Source: Rachycentron canadum
Lineage: Eukaryota > Chordata > Actinopteri > Carangiformes > Rachycentridae
Direction of reading: 5' to 3'
Assembly (NCBI GenBank): GCA_038496675.1
Contig: CM076662.1
Span: 18,376,934 to 18,440,933 of the forward strand
DNA length: 64,000 bases
In this document: positions 23,481 to 36,747 of the stretch, piece by piece
Position numbering within the stretch: the first letter of the stretch is position 1
How the letters are laid out: every line of letters begins with the position of its first letter
The notes under the pieces: model-generated
The model's input: only the letters and a program-made list of their open reading frames with translations
Databases searched by the model: none
What the model was told of the DNA's origin: nothing
Translations under genes and position numbers: made by a program

Positions 23481-26400
23481 GCACATCTATAAACCACCTT
23501 TTATCAGCCAGGATCAGCTCCTAATCTCTGCTGCTCATGTGGCTGAATAGGAACAAGTATCTTGTGGAAATCCTTCCTGCAAGGATGCAACTGTCATGTT
23601 GTATTAGATGTTTACTAATCACAGAGGTGTGATGTTCAGGCATCCACATACTTTTAGATAATAGAGTGAAAGTCATGCCTAAAGTGTAAATAAGATAACG
23701 CAGCAAAAAATAGACAAAGCCCAACATAGTCCTAAGACTACATTAATGAATGATTTATTTTTTAAGGATTCATACAAACAATATAAGGCTGTGAATAAAC
23801 CCCACAACACCGAAGGATTTTGACTCTTTGACATTCTGAATGAAAACCAGTCGCCCAATGCCCCTCTACCGCTAATAGTTTAGTTGTTTTAATAGTTTTG
23901 ATTCCTCCAATAATCTTTACATCATTAGGATATAAATCCAAATGTGCTTTAAGGATAAATGCCTTTTTCCTTCAGTCATCACTTTGCTTCTCTCCCTCTA
24001 ACAAATTCCCCTGGGAGTGGACACTGTGATGTTTTATGAATTGACCGGTTTTGACCTGTTCAACAGCTGCTGTGAAAGGCCTGGTTATTTGTATTTCAGG
24101 GTTTCGAGTGGCTTCATTTAATAAGATAATTTCACAGCAATTACAAGCTTTCAACGCAGAAATGTAATGTCATTACATGCTTGCTTGGTGACAAGCGACT
24201 TGCTCTTGGTTTGGATGGAGACTGCTGATTTTTAGGGCTGTATACAGTGGGACTCATGGCTCCATGTGGAGAGAAACACAAAGACTCCTCCTGCTCTCTT
24301 TTCTCTTTAAACGGCTTGTCATGATAAGCATGAAATTACAGTTATGTGGTGACGCTGCAAACACTGTGTTTCAATCTCCTACATGAGCCAACAGCAACGT
24401 TCCTACTATCTGCAGTTTCTTCTTCTTGACATCCAATACACAAAGCAATTACAGATTCAGTCACATAGTACGCATCCTGTAAACAAGCCTGTGCACGGGC
24501 GGCGAGTCATTTGGCATCAAAGCCAGTGCCTCCTCTCAGTCACACTGGGACAGAGATTGCATCAACAAAGTTCAATGATTGGTGCTTTCTGTCAATTTCC
24601 TTCACTTAAAGTTAGTACATTTCAGGGACTGGCAACAATTTTCATCTGCTTTGTCTGGAATATTTCAAAACTTTTTTTTAAATACATAAGAGCACAATGA
24701 AGTCTCGATGCAACAACAGCAAAGAGAATTCATCTCTCTACAGTGAAATTTCGTTTATGTATTAAGTGCAATTGATTTCTCCGCAATGATCTGACTGAAA
24801 CAGTCAGTGTATACGTGCAATGTCCTCAGCAAATGAGGCTGCTCTTTTTCTTTTTATTAATGCAAAACAGAAAAAAAGCTGAACAAAGGATGGAGACAAA
24901 ACATCTGAGAAGCAATGTGTTGATGTGGAAGCATTTCAGAAAAGTGTCATGGAGGAGAGTGAGGTTTTTTCCTTCCCTTACATTAACGTTAACCTGTTGA
25001 CTTTTACTGTTAAAAAGTAATGAATTAATTTTACTAATTTCTCTGCAACAAAAGTAATGCGTTATTTCTTGCTACAGTCTGTCAAAAGTTCCCATAAACA
25101 CCTCCAGATGCTCCACACCGACGTCTCAATCTTTTTGAGATGTGTACAAATAGAAAATAAAGACATTGTGGTTTACAAGCAGTCCAACGAGTTTGAGCGA
25201 TTTACTAACCACCCAGCAGCTATTTAAGCCTCAGCAGCTACACACAGCTCTCCAGAAAGTCTTGAACTCAGCTGTGAGGTTCACAAACCCTCCTCGTCTC
25301 AACAAAGCCAGTCGGCTGCAAGCAAACTATGAGAATACAGCTTAACATAAATACAACAATACAATACAAGGAGTCACTTTTCTCCTCTTCTGGCATAAGC
25401 TGCCTCCCCTCCCTGTTAGCCTCCGCTCCCTACAAGCAGACCCAGGACCAGCCCAGAAACTAAACTGATAATGACGTCCCAAAGTTAAAAATGCGAACAA
25501 GCCGACCACAAACATGTCAGAGGCTCTCTGTGTTGTATTCTAATCCCTGATGCATTGTTTTTAATCACATTACTACAACTTGCCTCACTAACCAACGCTG
25601 GTTGTTAATTCTTTGATTTTTGCGTTTCAGTGCAATTCTCTTGACTGATTTGAATTGTTGAAGGCGTGTCTAAGTGTAGTCCTTTCTAACGTCTTTTATT
25701 GTATCTCTGTGTCTGTCTCTACAAAGTGCTGTGACCCTTGTCTATGAAACATGCTTTATGAACAAACTTAAATTAATTCCTTACTAACTTACTTTTTTAA
25801 AGCCCTAGTACAGAGGTCAGTAATAGACAGAACATGGTCTGGATCTGGACCCACAGACGTCGTCCCAGTTGCATCGAATCGTATAATAAACATGTGACGG
25901 TGTCTCTACGTTAACTGCGACAGCTTTTCTAGCTTTGACGGCGCTGGCCACCTGATGCTGCTCAGCTAGTCACCGTGACTTGACGCAGTGAGTGAGACAC
26001 GTTCGAGGCGATAAACTACATCAGGGAAATAAGTGGAGAAAGTGCGATACAAAAGGGACAGAAAGAGGAAAGGACACGTTAAAGCTGTTCAATTGTAAGG
26101 TTGAGATCTTTTTATTACTTAAAAAAAAGTTGGACTGTAAATTGTGAAATTAATAAAGAAACAAAAACGCAAAAGCCAAGCTACACTTTGTATTTGATTT
26201 TTGTAAAATAAAGCACTTCAAAAGTGCTCTGTTATATAGGCTACTTATCACAGCCCTTCATTTTTCTTAAAATGACGAGAACATGTAATTATCATTAGAG
26301 GAAGTATTTATAATCCTGCCCGTTGAATCCATTTTGCTACAGCCACAACCACCTGCAGCTACTGCACCACCTGCAAGAAGCCACCGTGTCACCAAGCCTC

Positions 26401-26911
26401 CAGCAGCATTAATAAAAGGCAGCAAAGAGGAGGATGTGAAAATGAGTTCTGCTCTGTACAAAAAGAAACTAGATCAAAGTCAAACTTGTAGGGTCATCAG
26501 GTGTAAAACTTTTTCAATGAATTACACTTTTCTTTTTGAGTGTTTGTATCTCTGTGGGCTTTTATCCCAAAGGGATCATCCCTGGAAAATCCCTGTGGGG
26601 GTCTTTCCTCTTTTCTAATCTATTCTGTGTGGAGCAGCTTCAGGAGTTTCTAACTGACAACACCACAAAAACTCTCTGGGCTCCGGAGCACGTGACTTCG
26701 GTAAAGAGCAGTTCATGTTCACAAATATTGAACACAATCTCCCAGACCGTGATCATAACGCAGAGGAGCTGTTGAGTGAGTGATGTTTCATTTCCAACCC
26801 AAACTATTTTAGGATGAGTAAGCGCTGACTGCCAGAGGCACGCACAGTTATATGAAGTGGACGGCTGGAGATTATGAAGCATGATTACACAGCCGTGACA
26901 TTCACGCTATT

Positions 26912-26931
26912 AAAAAAAAAAAAAAAAAAAA
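26912..26931. repeat. Poly-A run (20 nt)
   Basis: Uninterrupted A homopolymer in intron 3. Confidence 0.93.
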
Positions 26932-28441
26932 CTGATTAAAAATAAAACTCACCACATATTCTGAGGCCCAAGAGACGGGAGCATCTGCTATTCAGTTCAT
27001 TTATGACTGACTCACCTCTAATGATAAATTGAAGATGAAATATCCATTTTCTGTTCCTGCGTCTGATATTTAAGGATAGCACCTGTGGTTTTGTTTGGTT
27101 TGTGTCACATTTCTAGGTTGACGTCCACCTCGTTTCCACTGATTCCGGTCCAGCATGACAAATCATTTCCTCAGACTCATTGCTCAAATTAGAAGATTGG
27201 CATTTAGTCACACTGCTTCTATTTGATCCTCATTTCAGGAGTTGCTCATCTGACAATGTCACCTTACATCCGTTAATCCAAATCTCAACAGGAGTGGAAA
27301 TGACACCTTAAAAAATATTTTTACATAACATATAAAGAAGTGAATGACCGTTCACTGAATGGCACCTGTATTGCCCTGAAATTAAAGGTCACCTGTGAAG
27401 GGTTTGACCATGAGTTGTGCCTTTGAGTAATGTTTAAATTCGTAGGTTCCCATTGTGTTGGATTCCCTGCACTGATAAGACTATGAGGATGTATAGTGCG
27501 CGACCAGCATAAGCACAAGGATGATGTGACAAACAATTCAGTCGACCGCAGCTGCAAATACATCACATACAGAGAGTGCCGGTGTGAAGTTTGTCTACAA
27601 AAGTAAACAGGCTGCGTGTTGTCAATGTCCCGTTTTTTCGATGACTTTGTTTGCAGGACACGAGTTCATTTTGAAGCCAACATCCTCAGATTGTTTCAGG
27701 GGAGCGGTTTGATCGGATCTGGTTGACAGTGCCCTGGCAACTCAAGCGAGCAATCCCACAACTGCCATCGGATTTTAATTAAAACACTGGAAAATCCTGA
27801 AAAACACAAACAGAGGACTCTTTCATGTGTGAGAACCAAAATGATTCTAACTTTGGCAGAAATTATTGTGTTCATCTAGAATCGCATATTTCTCAAAGTA
27901 AGAGGCTGATTGGGAAGCTTGTTAACTATGTTTTTACATTTTCAAAATGCAAACAAACCAATCAGTGTGTCCGAAAGGATCTAAAACCTGCTGGAAGTCA
28001 CTAAATATCACTTGATGACCTAATACGGGTTCAGCTCTGTATCTGTTCACATACACAGTATTTAATATACAGCCAAACTCACAATAAAGCTCATTCACGT
28101 TTTTCTGTTTATGTTGTCAGACACTGGGACAAGCATGCCTTGTGTCGGGGTCCTACGTTATCATGCTCATTACATAGCTCCATACTCCATAATTTGTTAT
28201 AACATACTGATTTAAAAATGATTTTATTACTTCCACTAAAGAAATAGTCTGAAACTTCGTGTTATAATTCCTAATAAACGTTTTGATGATGAGAGACAAG
28301 GTGAATGGGACGCCTTTGGGAAAACTGATGGATCTGTCCTCATCCATCTCTGTTTCCTTCTTGTCGGGCCTCTGCAGTTGATACATCTGGAAACGCAATT
28401 ATTACTAATCTTACAAGCACTGCAGCTTATCACTGGTGTTG

Positions 28442-29330
28442 CTACAACCAGGAGAGCTGCTCAGCAGATCTGCTCCCGTTGCCTGGATTGGAAAACAGGA
28501 TCTTGCTCCACTTCCTCCCTTTCTGTAATGGTTGGAGCCCAGTAGCTGCCCTCACATCTGTGTGTGTCATAGACATTATCGCCCTAGTCTCAAGACCAGC
28601 CTGAGAGAGGATTTGGACAGCTGTGCTCCTCAAGCTGTGATTGGTGTATCTCCTTGAAAGCCCAGCTGCCTGGCTGATTTGGGGAAACATTTGCCCGAGG
28701 AAATTGTGCCCCACAGGCTAACGAGAATACCGCACTGCCTGTCTGTTCTCAAGCTGAAAGTCTTTTTTTAGGGGGTCGAGGTAGGAAGCTAGAAGCGGCA
28801 GCTTGGAAGATGCAACCCCTGTCATTTTCTTTATATGGATTTCTGGCATCTTTGTGGTTCTTCGTCTTGGGGCTGTGAGCAAGTCTCTGGTTAACGACTG
28901 ATTGCCCCTGTCTCACCAGATTCAGCTTTATGTCGAACCACACTTTGTTGGACCAATCCGCTCCCTGAACACCTGAGGAGCTGCAAATCCGAGGAGCTGC
29001 TGAGATGTGGGGGTGATGCCTGCTGCCCTCTCTCCTGTTTTCGCAAAGGTTTTTAATTATATTTAAATAACCCATGACTGCATTTGATGGTAGCATAATT
29101 CATTATGTCAAACTTTGAGAAGTGTCGATGTATCCCAGCCCTAATTGCTATGTAACTGGCAAATGAGTAAGTTTTACCGTTGGCATTTTGAATAGATGCA
29201 TAAATTGACCGCAGCACCTGATTGAGGTTTTCTGCCCCGTAACTGTCAAAGCCTGTTGACATTTTCTTTTCGATTAACCAGTCATTAAACACTGCCATAA
29301 CCCATACCATGTTTTCATTTTCTCTTTTTC
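28442..29330 (-). pseudogene. Crypton-type tyrosine recombinase (DUF3504-like) relic
   Basis: Three minus-strand reading frames, in order, give pieces of one recombinase. At 29310-29110: VFNDWLIEKK, then LRSIYASIQNANGKTYS and IAIRAGIHRHF, the core-binding part. At 29096-28780: SNAVMGYL, then RREGSRHHPHISA, VWFDIKLNLVRQG and TKNHKDARNPY. At 28714-28442: VGHNFLGQMFPQ, then YTNHSLRSTAVQILSQAGLE with the HxxR catalytic pair (about 28639-28628), and NPGNGSRSAEQLS. The catalytic Tyr (codon 28544-28542) is readable only in a shifted frame, as GSYWAPTITER. At least four frame changes, stops and an apparent internal deletion before 28714 show it is dead. The family includes Crypton DNA transposons and the host genes KIAA1958, QRICH1 and ZMYM2-4, and the piece layout matches that family. 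It is intronic and in the same orientation as st6galnac3. Element ends were not identified. Confidence 0.85.
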
Positions 29331-29631
29331 TTTTCTTTTACTGACAACAGTTCAGCTATTAACCATGAATTGAAAGTTTTGTGCTCTCCAAAAATATTAA
29401 AATTAAGGTTAATTGATGTTAATTAATAACAATTTTCCATGGTGATCAGATTAAATCTTCTGATGGAGTTATATGTGTCCATAGCAACAGTCTCTTAGAC
29501 ACAGTAGCTGTCAAGTATTCAACAAGGCCATGAAATACATATGAAACAGTGAGTGAAACGTGGCAGAATTCATTTCCAAGCAGCTCCTATGCACTGCTAA
29601 AATCCCAATTTTATAACCTCAACCTCGTCTG

Positions 29632-29653
29632 AAAAAAAAAAAAAAAAAAAAAA
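29632..29653. repeat. Poly-A run (22 nt)
   Basis: Uninterrupted A homopolymer about 300 bp upstream (minus strand) of the Crypton relic. It is not evidently linked to it. Confidence 0.95.
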
Positions 29654-32600
29654 TCACCATAAGCTAAAGACAACGGCTGTGCAGTGATTCCTGCTGCTCT
29701 TACTTGTAAAATGAAACCTCAAAGAGAAAGTTAGAACAGACAGAATATCCTTATTTTGCCTCTCGCTCAGGGTGAATTACTGCCATCTCTCTTCGATGGA
29801 AAGCAGAGTTGTTGCTACGTCAGTAAGGTGGTCTGACGATGAAAAAAGCTGTGGATCTACTGGATCCCTACAGGCGTAATAGAAGATATTTATGCCAAAT
29901 CATTTTGAAACAGCAACGATCAATAAGAAAAGTCCTTTTGAGGATGTAGCTCTGGACTGTGGCTTGTTCCAGCCAAAAAAAAGAAAAAAAGAAAAACAAT
30001 ATAAAAAGGATGTAAAGAAAAATAATGGTTTTCAGTGAATAGTGCAAAAGTAGTCTTTAAGATTGTAAGGAACTTTCTAAAGGTTAAAACCGTTAAAGAA
30101 TCCTGATTCTATGTAATGAGGAACAACACACTGCAAGAATTAATAGGCTCTTGCAGGAATAAATAAAACACCCCCATAAATGCACACTCTCAGAAACAGA
30201 GAGAAGGTGTTTCGCCTGCGAAAACACACACATCCACCTCCAGACAAACACAAGCTCAAGTGCGTACACATGCGATGAAGTAGCAGCTTTGCCGGGAGGC
30301 AGAGACCCAGGTCACGCAGGCCCAGGTGGCGGTGCTGAAAAGTGACAGTGTGATTTAAGTCCTGTGTCATGGTATGGTCTGTTATCTACCAGCGCTAACA
30401 GGGCCACGCCGATACGGTCCGACAGCCAACGACTGCAGCTCAGGAGGCAGCGCTGATAACAGAGAGGTTCATCCTGTGTAAGTTCCAGCTACAGGGTGCA
30501 ATTACACAAATCATACCTTTAAGCCGCTGTCAAAAACATTTACATCCAGGACTGTTTTAAGACTTTTCATTGTCTTGGCTTCTGTTGAGGACTCGACCTT
30601 TTTCTTATTTCTTTTAGGTTATTTTCTATTTTCTTCTTTCTTTATCTTTTTTATTTTATTTTTTTTTGGCCGGCTCACTGAAGAGGAAGACAGGATTGAT
30701 GAGAACAGAGAGGAGGACGACAAGGGGACAAATTTCCTCGACTGGATTTGAATCCAGGATGTTACGCCGTAGACAGCTGAGGCGTCAAGATACACCTTTC
30801 TCTTTGTTTGAAAATACATCAAGACAGATGTTTTCCCAGCCAGCAAACAGAGACAATTTTCTGGGAGAATCCTTCATGGAATAATTCTCAGTATATTGTG
30901 TCTTCAATGATCCGATTTAAAAAAAAAGAAAAGAAACTCACATATTGTTATATATTAAGAAGACCTGACATTGCACACACACGTTTTTTTCACAGTTTTC
31001 TTTTTGCAGTTTAAACTCAAGAAATGTACTTTACTGTTGTGTTCCTTTGGGAAAGTTATCAAAAATATTCCCGAGAGGCATCAATTACACTGTGACTTTG
31101 GAATAGCACTTGACAAAGAGAACTTTCTTTTCCCCCCAGATTTGATACTTGTTTGTGTGCTTTCTGAGGTGTTACTGAAGCCGTCTTTCATTATTCATAC
31201 TATCCATTTCAATTTTCTTCCAGCTGTGTGCAGCTCCTCAATTTCTTTTGAGGAATACACTGTGTAACGACAGGCATTTGCTGTGTCTCAGTTCCATATG
31301 ACATGCACATTTTAAGCAGGTTTTCATTTTGTTTGTGGACTGAAAAAGTGGAAAAATTAAGTACTTAAAAAAAAAAAATAAGAAAGAAAGAAAAAGTCAG
31401 GATACATACTATGAAATGATACATTTTTCACTGCGAGATAGCAGCGGAAAAGTCTCCTGGTGTTGGTTTGACCTATTGAGGTGGTCTTTGCTCTTGCTCC
31501 ATTTAGAGGGTCATAACCCTTCCACCTCCGAGTGTCCTGAGTTTTACATCCACACCTCTGTCCAGAAATGACTGAGCTTCCTGACAGACCCTTTGACTGA
31601 TTGATTTGGTTTTAAATTACTGGCTGGGAGGCAGTTACTCGGTCGACTGGCGAGTCAGTCAGCCAGCACTGTGTTTCGCCTGACGTGCGAGTTCAGGCTC
31701 CGGTGTCGCTTCTTGCAGGCGGCTCACGGCAACCTGGATAATTAGAGTTGTGTTCGATCACTGTTCCATCTCCAGCAAGCTGATGATTATCCCTCGCACC
31801 AAGCAGCAAGCGCTGACACTAAACCAGTGAGCACACACATAAATAACAGGGTAAAGGCAAATGAGCTGCTCTAGTGAGTATTTTAAAGAGAGTGTTATGC
31901 TGTTGTGTACTTTTAGACATTAATAAATGTATCTTGCATGGGTTAACGTAGAAAACAAACTGGCTGCTTATTCATGAGTGTTACATTGCTGTGGACTACT
32001 TTGCATAGCTAGCATATAGTTGATGTGGAGTGCTACCACTTTGTAAGAGCTCAAGATAACAATAACTATAACTGTTACTCCCTCCCCTCCCTCTCTTATA
32101 GACCGTGTTGCTGCTGCTAATTTAAAAGCTGCAACCAGGTTTCAGGCGAACGCAGACAGAGACAGAGACAGAGACATATAGAAAATCCTCTCAGACCTCA
32201 TCACATATTCATTATATGCGGTTCATTGTTACACCCTGAGTTTGGTCTCTGTTTCCAATCAGTAATGACTGAAGCGCTGCATCACACCCAGGAGCATTAT
32301 GTCCTGTAATGAGATTCTTCTCCCCGAGCATCCCTCCCTAATCCCATGTTTCTATCCGCGCTTTGCGGACCTTCAGAAAAGCTGAGTCAAGCCGAACATG
32401 GACGCTCTACATGAAATGCAGTGTTAACCCTGCCATCCTGAAAAAGAGCAAGACAATGGAGCTGAAATGGGAATGGATGCTGTGCCTATTACCGAACATG
32501 TTAATCCTCTTAAGAAGTTAAAAGAGGTCTTGATGACATGTGGGAGAGACAGGAAAGTGGAGCTCTGTGGAAGTGAGTGGAGGCTAGTCTGAGAAATTAG

Positions 32601-33312
32601 GTTCACCAGAAACAATGGTGGGTCTGGAGCCTGGATCTCATAGTCATTAACCTGTGATTGTCTTTGGGGAATAGATAGAAAAAGGAATAGCCAGGTGGAT
32701 CTGTCTTTAAATGACTGGGTGCAATTCTTGCATAGATTGTGTCAAATGTTAAACAATCATGATACATTTAACAAAACCAGTTCTCTGCAGATTTCCCCGG
32801 TTATCCTTCGCCAATCTGCAGCTTGAACAATTTCACCATTTTTTCAAATTCAGAATGTGCCAAGACAGAGTCAGATAAGTTGTGAGAGCAGCTGTTACTA
32901 GTGCGTCTAGAAAGACTGCCAGAGTAATGCTGCCTCATTACCCAGATTTCCCCAGACCAGCATTTGGCTGATGTCTATAACCCAGACAACACATACTTCT
33001 GAGGATCCCCAATAAAACCTTCTTTTTAGAAAATTGTCTCCAGGGCCGTGTAGATCCTCTTCAGAGGGAAAGTTAAGTAACTCACTTTGATTACTCCTCA
33101 TGAAACAGAGGATGTGAGACAAGGAAAGCACAGAGCACTGAGCAGACCATCAGCATCGATAAGGTCGATATTATAGCGGCGAACAGAACAGTGAATGTCA
33201 AAGTACTGAGAGGTAAATTTGTCAGAGTGATACATTAGAGGTCTGCTGTGGAATGCAGTGATGCTGTGCCAAAAACAAAATCAGCAAACAGGAAGACTGA
33301 TCCTTGACTCAC

Positions 33313-33722
33313 CTGTCTTTTCCCGTCTCCTTCTTGAAGACCATGTCGCAGTAGTTCATCCTGTCTTCCGTGGTGACGTAAATGCGTGCATGAGGGTAGT
33401 TCTCCGCAGCCTGTCGCAGCATGTTGTACACAATGCCCTTCCCATCCTTCCTCATGTTTCGCAGCGGCCCCCACACGACGTAGATGGTGTCATTGCCCTG
33501 ACCAAAGAAGTACTGGGGCTTCTGCAGCAGCAGGGGGACGCTGGTGTGGGAGACGACCCTCAGCGTGGTTCGTCGGCCCACATCATGCTCAAATCCCCGA
33601 GTTGGTGCATTGTTCATCCGCCAGATGCAGGGAGATCGATCAATCTGCAGGCCGGCAGCCTGCCCCAACATCTGGCCAGAGCTGGACACGATGCTGCAGA
33701 GCTCACAGTGCAGCTTCAGGGG
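33313..33722 (-). CDS. st6galnac3: st6galnac3 exon 3: catalytic domain with sialylmotif L
   Basis: The exon is 410 nt: 136 whole codons plus two bases of a split Arg codon. Residues 1 to 9 read PLKLHCELC. Sialylmotif L, the CMP-sialic acid binding element, spans about residues 6 to 53, with SSSGQMLGQ, the conserved Cys at 32, WRMNNAPT and DVGRRT. By family knowledge one motif L cysteine pairs with the motif S cysteine. SHTSVPLLL follows, then an NDT sequon at residues 77 to 79 at a position glycosylatable in the mammalian enzyme, then WGPLRNMRKDGKG. The exon ends FKKETGKD plus the split Arg. The acceptor is strong (long pyrimidine tract, then CTCCAG) and the donor is GACAG followed by GTGAGT (GT at 33312-33311). 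It is clearly more GC-rich than the flanking introns. No frameshift or stop is present, so it looks functional. Confidence 0.97.
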
Positions 33723-33829
33723 CTGGAGGAGAGAAAGAAAGTCCGTTACAACAATATAAGACTGTGTCAGTCCCGGTACATGATGTAAAGGCTAGAGCTC
33801 ACCAGTGAGCAACAACAACAGTGACACAG

Positions 33830-34460
33830 CGTCAAAAGTCAAATTAAATTAAGGCAAGTTACAAGTCAGTAAAGACACCTATGGGTCAGGTCTCCAGTAT
33901 CTCAGGGTAAATCTCCTGAGTTTTTGAAATTAAGTCCAAAACAAACCGCAACAAGAGATCAGTCCAGGACAAGTCTCGAGTCTCAACGTCAATCCAGGCA
34001 AGTCACAGTAAACTCTGTCTCAAGTAAAGGTCAAGGAAGACTAATCCAAGTCAAGTCTCAAATGATTTGAGATAAGTCACATTAAAGTCTCTGTGAGAGT
34101 TAATCTTAAGACAAATTAACAAAGACAAGCTCAAGTTTCAAGTCAAAGTCAATGTCAATGTGTTCAGGTCAAGTCACAAAAGATTTAAAAAATCTTGAGT
34201 CACAATCTTTCAAGAAAGGTCAAAGTCAACGGAGTAAAGTCTCAAGTCGTGCCCCAAATGAACAGAGACAAGTTGATATTCAGGTTGAAAAAGCAAGTCA
34301 GGATCCAAGCGTGTTGTAATGTTGACCAATAAAATGACACCTGAATGATTCCCTCTCACGCTGAACTAATGGTTTTTAAATACTTGTAAGTCAGACCAAG
34401 TCCCTTCAACAATGAAATGCTGCTGTTTTGACCCGTGTAGCCGTCAAGTTGAGTCCTTAA
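33830..34460. repeat. Degenerate AAGTC-rich block beside exon 3
   Basis: By eye the pentamer AAGTC occurs about 19 times in 630 bp, often as CAAGTCA or AAGTCTCAAGTC, spaced irregularly. This far exceeds chance, so it is a decayed short tandem repeat. It begins about 110 bp into intron 2 from the exon 3 acceptor. Similar sequence is common in fish introns (recall). Confidence 0.7.
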
Positions 34461-36715
34461 GGAGTTAAGTCTCATGAGTTCAGGTTTTTGGCTTAAAGGC
34501 TACAACAGTGGTTACAAAGAGAAAAAGTAATATCTAACTTTTATCAACTCCAATAAGGGAACATCATTTGCTCTATGGTACAGCTCACACAACACAGGCA
34601 CAAAAACATAGTTGATTGTTGCAGATACTCAAGAGAAAGGAAATACATCAGGGTAAAATGCTGCAGTCATCATAGCTGTAGGTGTTTGTGTCGACAGGTA
34701 GGAACATCCTCTATCACTGAGAAACAAAAAGATTCAAGCAGTCTTGAAATTACCAGAAATACCAGCAACCTTAGCTGCTCTGTGAGGTAATTTCAAATTG
34801 TATGGTTGATTTGTGTTCTGCAACAGATGATATTATGATAAATATATATCTTAATTCTTAAAAAAGAGATATATATATTCTATAATGAATTCATTTATCA
34901 TTACTTTTCCCATTAAGACCTCTGCTGTTGAAATTAACTGGAGGAAGTTTTAGAGTATATTTGGCTCATAACTTCATTCAATTTAATTTTAATTAAGCGG
35001 TTTCGTAAATACTAAATGTCAACCACTGAGTGTGATTTTCTTCTGAAATATACTGCACCTCGTGTTGTTTCATCTTTATCTTGTGGTGATATATTTTATA
35101 TGTGTGGAATAATATTAAAGTGAGGTTTTGGCAGGCTGAGTCGTGTGATCAGAACATAAAATGAAATGCATTTGGAAATTACATATAAAAAAATATTCAT
35201 CAGGGTTTTACAGCCCTGTATAACTTTCTTTTATGTCCGAAGATTAATGTCATTGTGCCCAGAACTAACATTGATTAAGTTAATTGAATGTGGGAACTCA
35301 GAGTTATGATAGAGACTGACTGCGACAATGCAGAGCAGAGAAGCAGGGAGGTTGCGTCATTTATCTTACTGTATATTTTTTGTATTTCTTATTACAGGCC
35401 TACTTTACTGGAGAAAGGGGATTTGTAATGAATCTTGAATAATTGCTTTTAGCTATGTTTTGCCAAGGGAGGAAGAAAGCCCTCTCTGAATCCGAAATGA
35501 AAGATTTACCTAATTGAAGCTAATATGCTTGGTTTGTTTTTGATGAGATTAAACTTACTTACATGAATGAATGCACGGAAAAGTTAGAAAAGAGAAAGCA
35601 TTGTGTCATAACTAAGCCCTGTTTGATCATTCGCTTAATGGAGAATAAGTGTAATGTCACTGGTTTGAACACAAATTGCGTTTGTGTTGCATTCTGGCCG
35701 TCTTTTAAGGCAGACAACGTGAAACTCTCCCTCGCATGTTCTGCTTTTAGTGATTCTGCCGAGTCCCACAAGACAATGCAGTAAATTCTATTACAACTAC
35801 TCGGCTTATCAGCACTCATGTGACTCATTGTCACACACACAGAAGACACAGCGGATCAGCTGCTTGGAAAGGAAACAGAATTTTTAGGTGAATTATTCCT
35901 ACAGAGATACTTTCTATAAGCTTTTCTCTCATGAATGGATTTAATCATGGGTCAAGAAATGATCCCTGGACCTGGGCTGGTATCTCTCCATTTACTGGGT
36001 GGTTGAGACACACATCACAGAAGCCTTGAGCTGTCAGCAGCTCGTCCATCATCACCCCTTCCCCCCGGCCCATCTCATAACTCCATCACGCCTCTCAGCA
36101 CACACAGATTGGCTGAGCTCTGCTGGATGCGCTGGCTGGCTAACTGCATGCCAGACACATGGGTGTGCGACTGGAAACCCACTGCTGAGGAGCCCCTGAG
36201 CAAAGCATGGGCCACACAGATGCTGCAGTGGAGCTGCTGGAGGACACACAACAGAAAAACTGGTATGTTTTCTATATTAAAAAGGTTCATTTGAAGATAA
36301 AAACAGGCATCTGCATAGTTTATAGTCACAAAAATCTAAAACGACAGCGAACGTTATTAACGTCCCATTAACACTAATCATGCATTAAGGAGGCATCTAA
36401 AAACTCAAATTTAGAAATAAAAGCCCTAGCGGAGCATTTTTATTTAGCGTTACTGCAGGACTGGACTCGAGCTCCCGACAAATCCATTAATATTACATCC
36501 TGTAAATCAATAAAATGTTACAGCCTCTCCCTCCACTCAGCTGTGAGTCACATTCCAGTTTCACATTCACGACGGTGCTGTTTCAGTGTGGCACGCCATA
36601 ATCGGAAACAGAGAGCACTTTTATAATCCCAATAAATTTGGCAATCTCTGGTAAGTACAAAATCACACAGCAAAGCCTCAGATTTAAATGCGTGAGTGTG
36701 CTAAAAATAAAGTGG

Positions 36716-36722
<7 letters not shown>

Positions 36723-36746
<24 letters not shown>
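36723..36746. repeat. Poly-A run (24 nt)
   Basis: The longest homopolymer in the window, in intron 2. Confidence 0.95.

Positions 36747-36747
<1 letters not shown>

Larger units (their letters stand above)
1128..33312 (-). other. st6galnac3 intron 3 (32 kb)
   Basis: The intron between the sialylmotif L and S exons is defined by GTGAGT at 33312 and TTTCCAG ending at 1128. It holds several relic MITEs, a Crypton recombinase pseudogene (28442-29330), microsatellites and poly-A tracts, all listed separately. No other exon with both splice sites and a recognisable domain was found on either strand. Stretches such as 2700-5200, 5600-7700, 9500-11450, 12200-17000, 18350-19300, 24200-28400 and 29400-33300 contain only AT-rich sequence, short homopolymers and stray open frames in which I recognise nothing. 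Confidence 0.85.

Noticed and set aside
33258..33808. Long plus-strand open frames opposite exon 3
   Set aside because: They are antisense shadows of the conserved, GC-rich sialyltransferase exon.
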